A stretch of DNA of 64,000 nucleotides from Marthasterias glacialis (GCA_911728455.2 OU452219.1:17224397-17288396); one strand, 5' to 3'. Counted from the stretch's first letter, positions 44,391-57,712 are shown. Numbers and translations are program-made. Notes: generated from the sequence alone by a model not told the origin.

Positions 44391-46239
44391 ATATGATTAA
44401 TATCATTGCCAAAACATACAACTTTAATAAAATGGCTTAGTAAGTGTGTAATTACTACCAAAAGCCGACTTTTGGCATGACTCTGTCGGTCACGGCAAAA
44501 TCTAAAATTTAATTGTTTGGTCAAAGGCATTCCTAGTGACAGAAACTTTTAAATTTGATAAGACCTCGAGTCTTTGAAGATCGTATGTAAAAGCCTAAGT
44601 CCAACTAATAAACTTTTCTTACTTAAATCATCTAAGAAAAACTAGCTCAATGCAACTTCTATGGGCTTCTGGTAATCAGTGGAGACAGTTTGTTTGAAGT
44701 TGGCGTGGCTTACCAACAGGGTAAGCAGGAGAACTGCTGGTCATTTGCCAGGGAAAACCAGGTGTGTTTTTCGGTGTACGTCAGTGGACTACAGTATCCG
44801 ACGACAATTTGAACCTGTATGTCTGATCCATTGTCAGACGGTCATAATGGTTTGTCGGACATAAGGCTTGTCGGACACAATGGGTCGTACATAGTGGTTC
44901 AAAGTTTTCTCGTCGGACATAATTGTCCATGTCGGACATAACGTACAGCGCTGTAGACTACAGCTGTTGGTGTGACCAATTCAAAAAAGAATGCTGTCCT
45001 TGTTAGCCTCATGTTGTGTTTGATAAAATGAATAGATAACCAGTTGTTAATCGGGATGGGCAAACATGTGCAAGTCGTTTATAAAACCTCAAACAGTTTA
45101 AAATTTTCAATAGCCACAAGCTACAGTTGAAGTTGGTGAATAACATGAAAACCCAAATCACCCTGAGTTAGCTGATTGTATTAAACCAATCTGTAAGATG
45201 TAAGATGTAACTGGGAACATGTCAGACAGGCCACTTGTCATCTTTAAGTAATAAGACTCGCATAACTATAGTTATCCATTCCGTGTGTAATGTCAATGTC
45301 GTAGGCGAACTAGTCAATAATTCAAACACAGTTAAAGCAAGTTCATACAAAATTCGCTCTGATGAATTTCACTGAACTAATATAAGAAAATGAGGTAGAT
45401 TAGTATTCATTACAACTCTTAACTCAAAGTTCATTCAGATCAGGTAAAGTGAGAATACCTCTCTAAATTCATGTGTTTTTTGTTTTGTTTTCGTAAGTAG
45501 GGTATTTAAATTGATATAAGCCAACGAGGGAATGTTTCGGTTTGTTGTAGTTTAGTTACCGAGAAGATGGCTACAGACAAATTCAGAATGATTTACATTT
45601 AATGAATGCTTAAGTCACAAACGAAGTATCAATATCACGACTCAATCTTCAGATTGGATGATATCACTTTACAGTTTTGTGTTACTTCAGTAAACTTTGG
45701 TAGGGATAGTCATTGGCAAGTGATGTTACTGGTGATTTACCCGAAAGTTTACGCATATTATGAAAACACAAAGAAACCAATTTCTAATAAAACAAGTTTT
45801 TATTTTGGATGTTCTTCTTGCTTAGCCCGAATTTTTCCCACTGTCTTGCCCGAATTTTGCCTTTGCCTGCTCGAACGCCTATATGCAACTTAAAATGATA
45901 TTCTATAGCTGATATAGCTTTAAAATTCAGATCGAAATCATTCTGTTGAAGTTGTCAGGCGCTTTTTAATGAAATTTATTTTCCTCGTCTTCTACTTCTT
46001 GTTGTTCTTTCTAATCTATCTATCTATCTATCTATTTATTTATTTTTTCTAAAAATAAAATCACTACTACTTAGCTTCTCATCGGAATGGATATGAGATA
46101 TGAATACTTTTCCCGTGGGAAAACTGAATCTTAAGCTACTGGTATTTGCCCATGTATCAGGACTTGGCGAGTGTGGGCGTTGGTATGTAATATATAATAC
46201 ACAAATGATTAAACCGCTCGGTTAATCTAAGTGAGAATC

Positions 46240-46483
46240 TCAAACACATAATATCACATTTCCCAACTCCTGCAGATCTACGGTTCCTTTGTGTTTATTT
46301 ATTCTCTTTAGATTTCTTTGTTTTTCGGGTAGGATGATATCAAGCCAAGACATCATATTTGAATATAAATGTATCAGGTTTTGATAAACAAATGCTCTGA
46401 TACTCTCAAGACTGTTGCAGAACAAGTGGGCTGATCGGTCGATTCCCACTAGTAATCTCGATGGATATGCGAGGTCAATGACT
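46240..46483 (-). other. Unrecognised minus-strand open frame
   Basis: An open stretch of about 80 codons beginning VIDLAYPSRLLVGIDRSAHL and ending before a TGA near 46237. It reads like protein (SIRAFVYQNLIHLYSNMM is helical), but I cannot assign a family. The start is not an ATG, and the only nearby acceptor (gcaag) is weak. It may be a relic of a mobile element. Confidence 0.2.
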
Positions 46484-47727
46484 TGCATGAAAATTGGGGA
46501 ACACAAATCATATAATTAATGGTAAACTGACGGAGGCAGCTTCTAAAGTGATAGCAATAATAATACAAAAAAACGGAGGATAATAATAATAACCTCAGAA
46601 ATTTCAATTTTAGGTGAAAGTCACAATCTGATGAAGCAGAACCACATTATAAAAAAACACTGGCGAAACAAATTGATTATTGTTGATTTTAGAAGGGAAT
46701 ATAAATTTAATTTAAACAGTCTGTATATCAAAATTAAATGCCTTTCCCCAAAAGACAACATGGAAGTTTTGATATGCTCTTGTCGAAATTGTTATGTTTA
46801 CTCAGTGTTCCCTACACTCTCACAGTTGGCTTTTTATATCATTTATAATTTAAACACATTTTCTCAGAAATAATACAATTTTAGTAGAAAACATTGCTCA
46901 AGATGATTGCTTCCGAACCTATATTAATTTTTTTTTTTTACCGAAACGTCTCTCTGTCACAACATCCAAATCAAGCAAATTTGTTTCTCTTGAAAAGAAA
47001 TTCCGCGACACGATATTTTTTTTCTGTATTTGAAGCCGCTGTTGACATAAACCCGTGGCTTAAACTCGCTTTGAGGACGTGTTTGCAGGAAGATCGTCCC
47101 ACGCACAGGGGAAAAGGTTCTTAATACGATATTTTTTGTTGATTAAAAATATAAAAAATGCCGTTGTTTTGTGACAATCAGTGAAACCCAATATGTGTAA
47201 AGCCTATGATGTTGATAGATAATAGTTAACATCGTTTCTTTTTAAAATAAACCAAATTTGTTTTTGTATTTTCCTTTTCAAACAAATGCTAACTTGGAAA
47301 ATATTGATTTTTTTTATTATTATAATAATTATTATTATTGCTTTTTGTATTCATTTATTCTTTTATTTATTATTTCTATTTATTATTATTGTTGTTTTTA
47401 ATTTCCCCCCTTTCTTCCCAGTTTTAAGTTATATCATTTAGGTTTATTTATTGTTTCTTGTTGACAGGTTTTTATGGTCTGCAGGCAACTAGTTATGCAC
47501 AGATTGCATGCATTTTGTCCTCAGGTGTCAGAACATCAGATAATCATTGTCTCATCTAAACGCCAGGTACTATTTTTGTTGTATTCTTATTTTCGAAAAC
47601 TAGAGGACTGTCCTTTCTAAAACTCACGAGGTACCAGCGCTGTATAGTTGAGTCCATGTTGTCCAAGTCCGGGTCCGAGGGGGAACCCGAGACCAGCCTC
47701 AGTCCACCAGCACTGTGAAGTACTGGA

Positions 47728-47868
47728 CTTTATGGCCGTATCCGAATTAGAGGCTATACGGCTGTGGCTATTATAAAAGTGTTCCTAAAGACGTCCTATA
47801 CTTCAACGCAAGATGACGCGGCAATCGAGCCTTAGCCGTAGCCGTAGCCATAGCACAGGTACTATAGT
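47728..47868. repeat. Decayed copy of the 34551 MITE
   Basis: Shares ggccgtatccgaattagagg and agccgtagccgtagccatag motifs with 34551-34691. The right end is poorly kept. Confidence 0.5.
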
Positions 47869-48384
47869 TGGCTCCTTAAGTTGGCAACTTTTTGTTAGAA
47901 TGAATCAATGACGTTCGGGACTTAGACTCAAATAGGCCTACACTTATTTGCTGTTTTGATTGATGATTTCTTGACGAAGTCCATTTTTGTTCTTTTTGGA
48001 GGTGGCTGTTCTTTCTCCATTGCAAAACATGCCTTAAGATAGAGTTGACTAAAGCTAAACGAGGCCTCGCTTCAAACAGTTAGTTCTAGCCCTCGCCATG
48101 AATACAAATAGAGTAGACATTAACGGCGATCAGCTTTACCATTCATGTTCATTGCGACTATTCTCGACTAAAGGGAAATTTTTTCGGAGTGTATCATGTT
48201 TTATTTCCCCCAAAAGAGTGAAGCTAGTTTAGGGGGTCCTCTCAGCTTTTACTGGTGAAATCTCCCTTTGGTTGTTGGAAATGTCCCGGTGAAGAATTTG
48301 AGCCCACAAGAGGAGAATATTGGGTATGCTGGGAGGGGGGGGGGGGGGGGGAGGGGGAGAGGAGGAGGGGGAGGGGGAGGTTGG

Positions 48385-48720
48385 TCGAGACAAGAAAGTT
48401 GCAACCTGATCTCACCTTGAGAACAACCGCCTATACTTCAAAGACAAAGATGACATTCCCGCCGATGGTTTATGAACGGAACGACGACACCAATTTACGT
48501 CCCTGTAAATGCAGGGGGATTTCTACTCGTATTTGCATAAATTTACATATAAATTTGCTTTGATGGGGTCTGGTGGTTTATGTACGCACGGCGTAATCCT
48601 GCGCCATGTGGATTTACAAAGTGGTTCAATTAATGACTTCATGTCTCTAATGGAGTGCATGTCATCGTGCTCTGTTGCGCTACTTCCCTGCGCTCATCCG
48701 CATGAAAAACAGTTTGTTTC
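48385..48720. repeat. Direct terminal-type repeat, left copy
   Basis: Includes gatgacattcccgccgatgg and tgatggggtctggtggttta, both shared with the right copy at 49590-49930. A G-rich run lies just outside it. Confidence 0.75.
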
Positions 48721-49589
48721 TGATGAGACTCAAAGACCACAAAGTAAGACAAATTCAGACAAAAATTTGTATATGACAATTTTTATTTTTACAGCACGGG
48801 AGGAGGGGCCGTTACAATGCGGCTCATATTGAACATTGACAAAGATAACTGGTTGGGATGTAATTTACCTCGGAAAATGACAGCGATCAGCAGAACGATA
48901 GTGTTCCTGTCTGACGGTGTCATTTTGGTAGAAGAGCCTTTGCTTCTTGCGGGAGTCTAGTTCTGCGTCCTCGGCTGTCTGTACTCTCTTTCTCTGCTCA
49001 GAAGTTAGATCTTCGGGCCTTCTTTGTCCATATACTGCACGGTACCCCAGCCGGCTTTGCTGTTGTCAGCAATTCATATTTTTTGTTTCGTATCTTTTAT
49101 TATATCACCTGTCTGCGGGACAGCGACCTTCATTTTGTCCAAGTAGATTTCAAGTTGCCCGAAGAAATTCATACTGCGCTACATTGCCCGGCCGGTTTAG
49201 CTCTTTAGCTACTAGCCTGTTCTTTGATTTCCCTTCTCTTGATCTTCAGTTGATTTTTGTGTTGATATACGCTGAAATCTATCATCAAAATAGTTTTTGA
49301 ATTCATCAAATAAGTCTTCGGCAATAAAAGAACTTGACGATTGATTCTCTTTAGACATTGTAAGAACATGTACTATGCACTCAGCGCAAGTTGTAAGACC
49401 TGAACTGGTAACTAATGCTTAAAAACGACTATTTTTTTCGTGATACACGCTTCATTAGGTTTTATGAAAGTGTGCGTGACGTAAAAAGATAACGGGCGAG
49501 GAGCTCACCTAGGTCACATGACTTCCAAGCGGGAATTAATAAACTGTGATCTGTTTGTCAACTGAATCCAACTAATTAAGGGGAGGCAT

Positions 49590-49930
49590 GGTGGAGATTG
49601 GTCGAAACAAGAAATTTGCAACCTGGTCTCATCTTGGGAATAACCGCCTATACTTCAATGAGAAAGATGACATTCCCGCCGATGGTTTATGAACGGAATG
49701 ACGGCACCAATTTATGTCGCTGTAAATGCAGAGGGATTTCTACTTGTATTTGCATAAATTTACATATAGATTTGCTTTGATGGGGTCTGGTGGTTTATGT
49801 ACGCACGGCGTAAGCCATGTGGTTTTACGAAGTGGTTCAATTAGTGTTTAAAGCCCGGAATTACCTTAACAGCTTCATGTCTCAAGTGCAGCAAATGTCA
49901 TCTTGCTCTGTAGCCCCCACAATCTGTTAA
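49590..49930. repeat. Direct terminal-type repeat, right copy
   Basis: Same order of segments as 48385-48720, with a roughly 30-base difference near 49835-49870. Confidence 0.75.
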
Positions 49931-50204
49931 TACCTTTATTTTTGTCACCTTACCTTGAGACTTGCGGTGTGCTCCTGTTTTGGGGAACAAAGATTTGATT
50001 CAATTACGTCAAGAATTGCCTGCAATCCGACATTTTGAAAGCAGATGTTTACCGGTTAGACACCTTATATTTCTCGTCTTTATCTCAGTCAAAAAGAACT
50101 CAGATACACTGAACTGAAAGGTTTCATTCAGTGGGGATTTGAATTTTATCCGGGTGATGAGATCAGTGTAAAAAAAAAAGAAAGAAAGAGCGGTTTCTTA
50201 TACA

Positions 50205-50409
50205 TACGGAAGCTTATTGCCGCCACGTGGATAAAACAAATATCACTCATATCGTGTACGTACACAATCATTATCGTGTACGTACACGATAATAATCGTA
50301 TACGTACACGATAAGTTCAAACTTATTGTGTACGTACACGATAATGATCGTGTACGTACACGATAACTGACAATTTTGTTCAATCACGTGGCGGCAATAC
50401 GCTTCCGTA
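50205..50409. mobile_element. Palindrome-array element with TACGGAAGC ends
   Basis: Outer inverted repeats of about 26 bases (tacggaagcttattgccgcc and its inverted gcggcaatacgcttccgta) each carry a CACGTG. Between them are five copies of the palindrome cgtgtacgtacacg, with minor changes, in atcg/ataa spacers. The centre near 50314 (ataagttcaaacttat) is itself palindromic. No coding. Confidence 0.8.
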
Positions 50410-51113
50410 AATGGGGCTCATTTTATTCGCATAAACTTAACCCCCCATGCTCATCACCCTTTACACCGTCAGCAGAGCTCCCTTATTCATCTATGTTCAT
50501 GCTCGTTCGTACCCCAATTCTCAGAGCCACGTGCTTCTGTATCGTTTACCTTTCCCTGAGGCGACATCTATACGGGTAGAGATTGGATGTTTAAATTCGG
50601 AGTAAACTGCCCCCGGCTATGACTATAATGTGGAGAGTGTGTACTTGCCCGCTAGAAAGAGCAATAACTTGTTTTCTTGCAACTGTCATGGCTTGAGCAT
50701 CAGTTCTATCCTTAAGCAGGGAGCTTTTGTCGGTTCTATTCTAGGCAGGCGAGAAGCCCACCGACTAATTACTGCCTGGCAGGATTAAGTAGCTAAAGCG
50801 CACGCGCATATAGGACTCATGAATGCTACTTATTTGTTTAATTGTTTTGTTTTGTTTTTTTTTTCGCTTTTTTTAACAGCCCCTTCCTCGTAGCTGATGC
50901 TATCCTGGACAGGTTGTGTTTTGATGGTTTTAGTTCTGTTGTTGTGAATAAAGGCGACTGACTTATTATGATATCTATCATTGATGATGCTGATGTAAGC
51001 TAACATATAAATGAAGCACTGTAGGCCACGGACCGGTCTTAGATGCAATATTTTGATCTTGCAGTGTGCATGGTCCAGAGCGGCATCTCGGTCGAATTTG
51101 CAGCCAGCAGGGT

Positions 51114-51462
51114 ATGAGCATCATGAACACCACTTCCTCGTCAGTAACAGATGACACTTTGGCGTCAACGCTTAGTGGAGATACCAACGAGGTGATCCCG
51201 GCTGCCGTCTTCGACGTTACCTCGGTCTACCTGGGGCTGCTCACTTTCTTTGGAATTCTGAACAATGGCATCGTCCTTGTTCTCTACGCTCGGTACAGGA
51301 ATCTACGCAATCCGATCAACATGTTTTTGGTGAACATAAGCGTTGGTGACCTGAGCGTGTCAATTTTCGGGAGCCCGTTTACATTTGCGGCAAATGTCGC
51401 CAGAAGATGGCTGTTTGGATCAGGAGGATGCACGTGGTATGCCTTCATCGTGACAGTCTGCG
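51114..51462 (+). CDS. Opsin 2 exon 1 (second opsin gene; remainder not in view)
   Basis: In-frame ATGs lie at 51114 and 51123; the second starts MNTTSSSV, with a glycosylation site. TM1 contains GILNNGIVL, TM2 contains VGDLSVSIFGSPFTF, and the TM3 start reads GCTWYAFIVTVCG. The donor gtgagt at 51463 splits the Gly codon at phase 1, the same place as exon 1 of opsin 1. Roughly half the TM1-TM3 residues match opsin 1, so this is a paralogue, not a recent copy. A possible 3' splice site (tgatcttgcag ending at 51064) suggests a 5' UTR intron. I could not recognise exon 2 in the following 12.5 kb. It may be beyond the window, or the gene may be broken; the exon shows no damage. Confidence 0.88.
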
Positions 51463-52093
51463 GTGAGTTCTTATTTCAATATAGTACGTGCGGGTATAAT
51501 TGCTTTCTAGCTTTTTAAAATAAAAACAAATCAAAGTTGTTGTTTTTTAAACTAAGGTCAAGGAAGAAGGTGACACAGTAAAAAGTGGGCAAATTATGTC
51601 AATTGATTCCAATTGAATCCAATACGATTTATTATGGATTGATTGGATTGGGATGGATTGGTGAAGATCTGATCGACTCGGATTGAATCGGATAGCGTCG
51701 GATCTTATAACAAGCAATAATTGAAATTGATCGCATGCAATTCAAAACTGCCATTAAGGGTAACTGCACTCGTTGTTTAGCTGCTAGGACGGAAGCAACA
51801 CTATCCTCGATCGACGCCATCCTTTGTGAATTTACTGAAGTATTTTCTGTTAGCTTCGGTAAGACTACTCAGAACTGGTTTTTCTAATGGCTCCAAGTGC
51901 AAACCTGCATGCCTGCATTTTAGTATCTTTTGTTCATTTTGTCGTTTCGCAAACTCGTCTTGCATTTTGCAAGCCGCAATGTGACTTGTTTTTCCTTGGA
52001 AGTGCGCACCCTGCTGCCACTTGTTGTTACGGACCAGGTAGGTCTATAATATGTCCCCCGCCATTTATTCTGGACATGAAAGAAGTGAAGAAG

Positions 52094-52350
52094 CCAGTGG
52101 CGTAAGTTTGTTGTGAAAAGTGGGGGAGGGGGTGGGGAATAATGCTGAGATCACGAGCAAATGGGGCATGGGAAAGGTTACATGTAAATCCACAGCAGAT
52201 GTTCCATTGCATTGTGGATGCCCTCTGTGTTGTTAATGTTCTATGTAGTTTGTTCAAATAATTGCAGAAAATATTTCTTTTCAGCTTTTCTGCATAGCAT
52301 ATTCATCAGGCATTGTCAAGTAACTCTGATACCAACCTCAATTTGTCACA
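52094..52350 (+). repeat. Repeat shared with opsin 1 intron 2
   Basis: Same order and orientation as 25727-25980, with an extra gatgccctctgtgt. It lies about 630 bases after opsin 2 exon 1. Confidence 0.75.
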
Positions 52351-55300
52351 AATTTGCCCAAATGATGTTCTGACACCGGTAAAATTCATATTAATATCAA
52401 TTATTTTGTAACGGTTAACTGTTTCGCTTTTGCTACAGACACTGCATGAGCTATTTGTAAAATATCAAATCTTTCCACGTCTTTTGAGTACAACTTATAA
52501 AGTATTGGTTTTATATTGTTAGCCCAAAGTTCAAGAGATATAGCTTATTCGTTGTCAAACAATCCAAATCCACACAATGAGATGTCGGAGATCAATTATA
52601 TTGATTCCCGTGTTAATACCTTGAATGTGAAGTCACACAAAAATGCAATTAGTCTTTTCTTCCCGGATTGCCTTGAAATGACCTTTTCTCTAGTTGTATT
52701 TATATATCTATATACATATAATTTTGTTTACCTATGTCAATAAGTTTTTTTTAGTATAGATACAGTAACATATCCTTCAAAATGAAACAATCAAAATGTT
52801 TTACCAATCGCCCACGGGTATGCCGGTGCTGCATACTCCTAAGAACTAGATAGTTTCTCCAGAAGTCTCAAATGAACATGGGTATTAAGAGGCAATGCAG
52901 TTTAAAAGCGCAATATAAGTGCCTATTATTTTGTATAATTGTTATTATTGTGTAAAATAAACTAGTATCAAAACCACCCATCAATATAGCTGGTTATAAG
53001 GCATACTGCTCGACCACAAAGTTGACCTTGGGTACAGCGCCATAATCAACTAGTCTGTTGAATAGACTTCTAGAACAACAGTTCACCATCAAGATTTCCT
53101 TTTCGTATTGCTAAATGCCTAGTATTACACACTTCTTTGATAACATTATAGTGTTTTTCATCGTTTGTTTATCTAAGCCCCAAGCTGTAACCAGCACACG
53201 AGTTCAGCATCGAGGTCTATCACGGCTATGCGTCTCTTCTCTTCCCCATTGAGAGCATCGCCTCAACGCCCCATTTGCCTTTTTCCACGTTACGCTTGCA
53301 CTGTATTATTTTCCGTTACGCTTGGGGAATTGATTGGAGATTCGATTTCAGATGCAATTCCTTGAATCAAACGTGTTATAAAACAAGAGCAGTTAATAAG
53401 GTGAATCCTAGATTTGCTTTATTTGTGCCGACAACGGGGCATTCCGCGTTCAGCCAATGAAATTCGATTCGATCTCGTTCAGTCAGTCAACCCTCACACA
53501 CGAATAATAATATCCCAGCTGGGAGTAGGACGCTGTCGGCAGCGCAAAGATTTTATTGTACACACAGGCACAGCAAAACCGTCGTCTGTTTTACTTTAAG
53601 CGAATTAAGTGTCTTCCCAACGATGTACACAATTTCCCTAACTGGACAGCATGGTATGACGCTGTAGAACATAGGCCTTCTTATTTAATACTTACAACTA
53701 AACGGAAAGAGAATACTGAAATTCTGACAACAAACCTTGCTGATGTCATGCATTGAACATACAACCATGCAGTTTCCATGTCTATCACACTTAAAAGTCA
53801 AACTAACCTATTGTCTGCGCCGTTTTCAGGATTCAGTTTCCGTTCAGTTGCAAATATTTATGGTCAGTGTTTTACATCATTATGTCATGCTGCCCTGTCA
53901 TAAAAATTGTGTAAATCGTTGAGCAAGACACCCAATGCACATTAAAAGTTCAAACAGACTCCGGCTTTTCCATGTCTTTGTGTACTAACCTTGCGCAGTG
54001 ACAGCGTCCCAGCAATTGCGTCGGCGGCGCGTATAGCACTAGCCCGTACGGAATAAAATGGATCGGTATACCCTTGAATAAGAGGTTGTGTGTATAAATA
54101 AAAAACGTTCGGTGTTGTAGTAATGTGACTATTTACAATAAGGGGACCCTTTTCAAATGTCACAGAGGAAAAACTAAGTTTGAATAGATGCTGCACACAT
54201 TAGTGTGCGTTAGATTTAGAGCATACTAAAGCTCCGGTCCACTGGTTTGTTATTGGAGTGGAAATTCTAAAATGCAATGCATATTAATAAGTTTCCATTG
54301 GGACGAATCCCCGAGAGCTGTTTTTGTCACACAGCACAGGCAAGAGAATATCAGCTTGAGAAAAAAGTGTAATTGTTTTCAATAATTCTCGAAGCCGACT
54401 TCTCGCATTACTGGCGTAGATTCGTGTTGGTTACTGGGGGATGTTATTCAAACATAGCTCTGCAACGTAAAATTAACAAGCGCTTTGAAACGCTCGTCAT
54501 GGGGGGGGGGGGGTAAAGCTAAAGTACTGCGTATCGCTACCTTACGTTTCCAATTATCAGGCTCTTTACTGTTCAACTATGTATGACTTCTTGTCCTTTA
54601 TCTCGTTATTCGAGTAGTACAGACAAGGCTGGGGACCAGTGTATTTGAATGAAAGAACTGTTATATTTATATCTTTATCCTTGATTCTCCAATGGTCACT
54701 AGAAAGAAATTAAATACACGAACGGAATCTAATTACAGTGCTACACTGGAACGACAATGTATATGTCGCGACACATTTTACTGTACGCCAAACAACCAAC
54801 TTCATTGCAATTTCATTCAAATTTCATTCAACGGTCTGATGTGGAGCAAGGTGATAGAAGACCATCCCTCTTTCGTTATACACCCGTGTATACAAAGTAA
54901 TTTGTTGTTGTTGTGTTCCAGTCCATTCAGACTAATTGATTTTGCTTGCTTTTTGGTATGTTTAACAATATTTTTACCCACACTATATGGGGCAAAAGAC
55001 GCCCATGGGCGGATTCGGATTATCTGTTAGGTGGGGGCTGAGAATCGAGAACAAATTTGCAGTGCTTACGAATTCCAACGAAATAATCTAAGGGAGAGAC
55101 AGACAAAGCAAAGTGAAAGGGGAAATGAGGGGAAACGTGTGGGATGGGGGAATACCTTACCGTATGTACCAGGTTCTGTTATTCCTCCTCCGCCCTCTCT
55201 GGTGCCCGATTGCACATCATTGATATCCAGAAACAAATTAAATGATTTGCAGGTTAAAAGCCCATTCCAATAGACCTTTATCATGCTGCCACCATCTTGG

Positions 55301-56869
55301 TCATGTTCCCTGTATCCAATAACTGTAATAGATGCTAATATTCATTGCACAAAAAGGAACCAGACTATTTGCCCTTCCAGCCTCGGTTTGGTTACATTGG
55401 TTTGAATGGGGGGCAAGCGGAGGAAAAGACATAATGGGGGGGGGGGGGTGCTATTTCACGTATATCGAGTCATTCATTTGTGCATTTTTTCGATCTCACG
55501 GGGGTGCAAGGTTTCAAAGCAGGGGGTTCCAGCCCCCCTGCTTCCGTGCGCACCCCACCCCAATTTTATTCCGGTATTTATTGGTAATATAAACAGTGAA
55601 GGTTTTTAAATTGTTTGTGGGCACCGGGAGGGGTAGGGGGCTGGGATGGGGGCGGGGCGGGGCCTTTTTCTTTGGGGGTACATATGCCCCGTGCCCCACC
55701 CCCAGGGTTTCGCTCCTGCTTGTAATCTACCCTCTACACGTGCCAGTCTCTGTGTTGAAAAAAATCACCACTCTTTTATTACCTTGGTAGAGGACAAGAC
55801 TTGGATGGCACATCCAGAAATGCATGTTTGTTTACTTTGTTGTGGCTTATGTTTTTGTTTTACTCGTGGTGATTTAATATATTATTTGTTATGAACGAAT
55901 ATTTAAACGAACTTCTAACTGAATTTGAAATGCCTTGATTGTTGTTCAGAAGTGGTAGTAAACATGATTAGATTAAATTATTCTAAATATTAATTTAGCT
56001 TAAAATTATAATAGGCGCGCAGACAAAAGTGTTGAAGATTGACTTCCAACCAATTTACAATGTTCAATATTAGCCATCGTTGAAAGAGTCGGAATGAAGA
56101 AAGAGTCTTGATTCAATTATACAGTCCGATCTTACTGTACGGCTTTGTTCGTTGTTGTACAGGCCTATCCCCTCTTTATATAGGTTTTTTTTCTCTGTAG
56201 TTTAAGTCCGTTGTCATAGGCGATTTATTTGCAGAGAATTCGCCTGCAGGTGTCAGTTGTAGTATACATTTCAACGTGTGGAGGCGAATGTATTCTGTAC
56301 AATCAATACTTCCGGGTATCTATACATGATGAGTTCGTTTTTGACTTGATGAACATTTCAAATATTATAGGTAAACTGAAGGATTTGTCAAGCTGATAAT
56401 GCAGTATTCTTACTTTCTGTCATTCAATACTCACATGAAGAAAAAAAGCCTGTACATTTTCGGCTCAGGCCGTCGTCCGAGTCGGGAGCAGTGAAAAACC
56501 GTGCACACTTCTCAGCATTGTTACAACCGAAATCAAAATCGGGGTCTTCAAATTTAAGTTTGAAAATCATTATAAGTTATTGGTTTTGGGGGCATTTCAT
56601 GGTGAGGTATCAATGTATATTTGGTAATAGCAGGACAAGTTCTCACAAGAACAATCTGCTGTATGTAGCAAAGTAGATATAATCACACGGTGTTACCGCA
56701 AGCCAAACAAGCTTATAAGTTGCTTGTAATTATATGGATGGTGTGCTGGTCAGAAGAAGGAAACCAATGATAGTGGAATGAGTATCCGCCACAGATGGGC
56801 GCTCATGGCACTGATAATTGCATTTTTTCCAGGTACGCAGAGTTGAGCATGAGTATCAGACAAATTGTT

Positions 56870-57302
56870 TGTAACACCTTGTAAACGTTTACACGGTGCC
56901 GTGGCGCAATATGCAGCCAACCATGCCAGAAAACACCGGGACGAACCGGTGTAACCAGTGTAACTGGGTTCTTTCACGTGCATTGCACAACGCATGGGAC
57001 CAACAGCTTTACGTCCCATCCTTGTATCTTGTTCAACATTTCAGATGCTTTTTACGCCACACGGCCCCTCGAAAAACAACTTTGGTTGAATGGGTTACAG
57101 CGTATAACTAAGATTAAATAATTTATCAAATAAATAAATAAACATATAAATAATGAATGAATGATAAGGACCAAGCGGTAATGGCTAAGTGTATTGCTTA
57201 GACACAAGAAGTCAAGACCGGGACTCGAACTCACACTCTGCTGATCAGAAACATCAGAGCTTGAGTCCGGTGTGCTTGACCGCTCAGCCACCACACGCCA
57301 TC
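56870..57302 (-). mobile_element. tRNA-derived SINE, interrupted
   Basis: On the minus strand it has ggtggctgagcggtcaagca, gactcaagctctgatgtttc and the B box GAGTTCGAGTCCCGG, then the same body as the 4232 SINE. An AT-rich piece (57040-57165) with AAATA runs separates head and body. Confidence 0.6.
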
Positions 57303-57712
57303 CTACTTTTTATCGAGCAATATTTATGTCTCTTGCTGAAGAGCTCCTTGAAATTTGGCTCAGGTGCTGTTAATACCTCGGGGACAGTTGACATTAAATT
57401 TATAAGTTGATGCATATTTCAAAACGAATCAATATCAACTCCAGCAGAATGTCACTATGGTTCACGCTGGTTAAAATGCATTACGTTCTAGAGCTCATGT
57501 CTTGAGGAATGGAAAAAAAGTCATGCAACTTAAGAGTGAAATCAATTCCTTTCACTTAAGAAATTTAAAGGGCCGCTTTGGATAGGGATATGGGGAACGA
57601 TTTTTGACAAATGCATGCAGTAACTTTTAAAAAGCAGGGAGTCAGACCGATGAATATACAATTATTCTATCGGCACCATAAATATTGGTCTCTCTGTGGT
57701 CAACTACAGATA

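Larger units (their letters stand above)
32388..48380. other. Intergenic region between the opsins, repeat-dominated
   Basis: Contains the elements listed separately between 32459 and 47868. Open frames in this stretch either fall in repeats or lack any recognisable domain. The sub-intervals 36100-37200, 37600-38500, 41700-42900 and 44400-46200 show nothing I can name. Confidence 0.5.
48385..49930 (-). mobile_element. Broken LTR-type retroelement with gag-like fragment
   Basis: Direct repeats at about 48385-48720 and 49590-49930, roughly 85% alike by eye, bracket about 870 bases. On the minus strand 48900-49370 resembles the capsid/ORF1 region of gypsy- or DIRS-type elements. No reverse transcriptase or integrase is seen. 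The copy is short and broken in several places; the divergence between its end repeats suggests it is old. The family call rests on recall of related ORF1 proteins. Confidence 0.4.

Noticed and set aside
48869-48923. Minus-strand ATG with a hydrophobic stretch and a GT, looking like a signal-peptide exon
   Set aside because: The surrounding minus-strand sequence resembles a retroelement capsid/ORF1 segment, so this is an accidental frame within that fossil.
32388-51000. CRISPR array or bacterial-type operon
   Set aside because: The DNA is clearly animal nuclear DNA; the palindrome array at 50205-50409 has no unique spacers of constant length.
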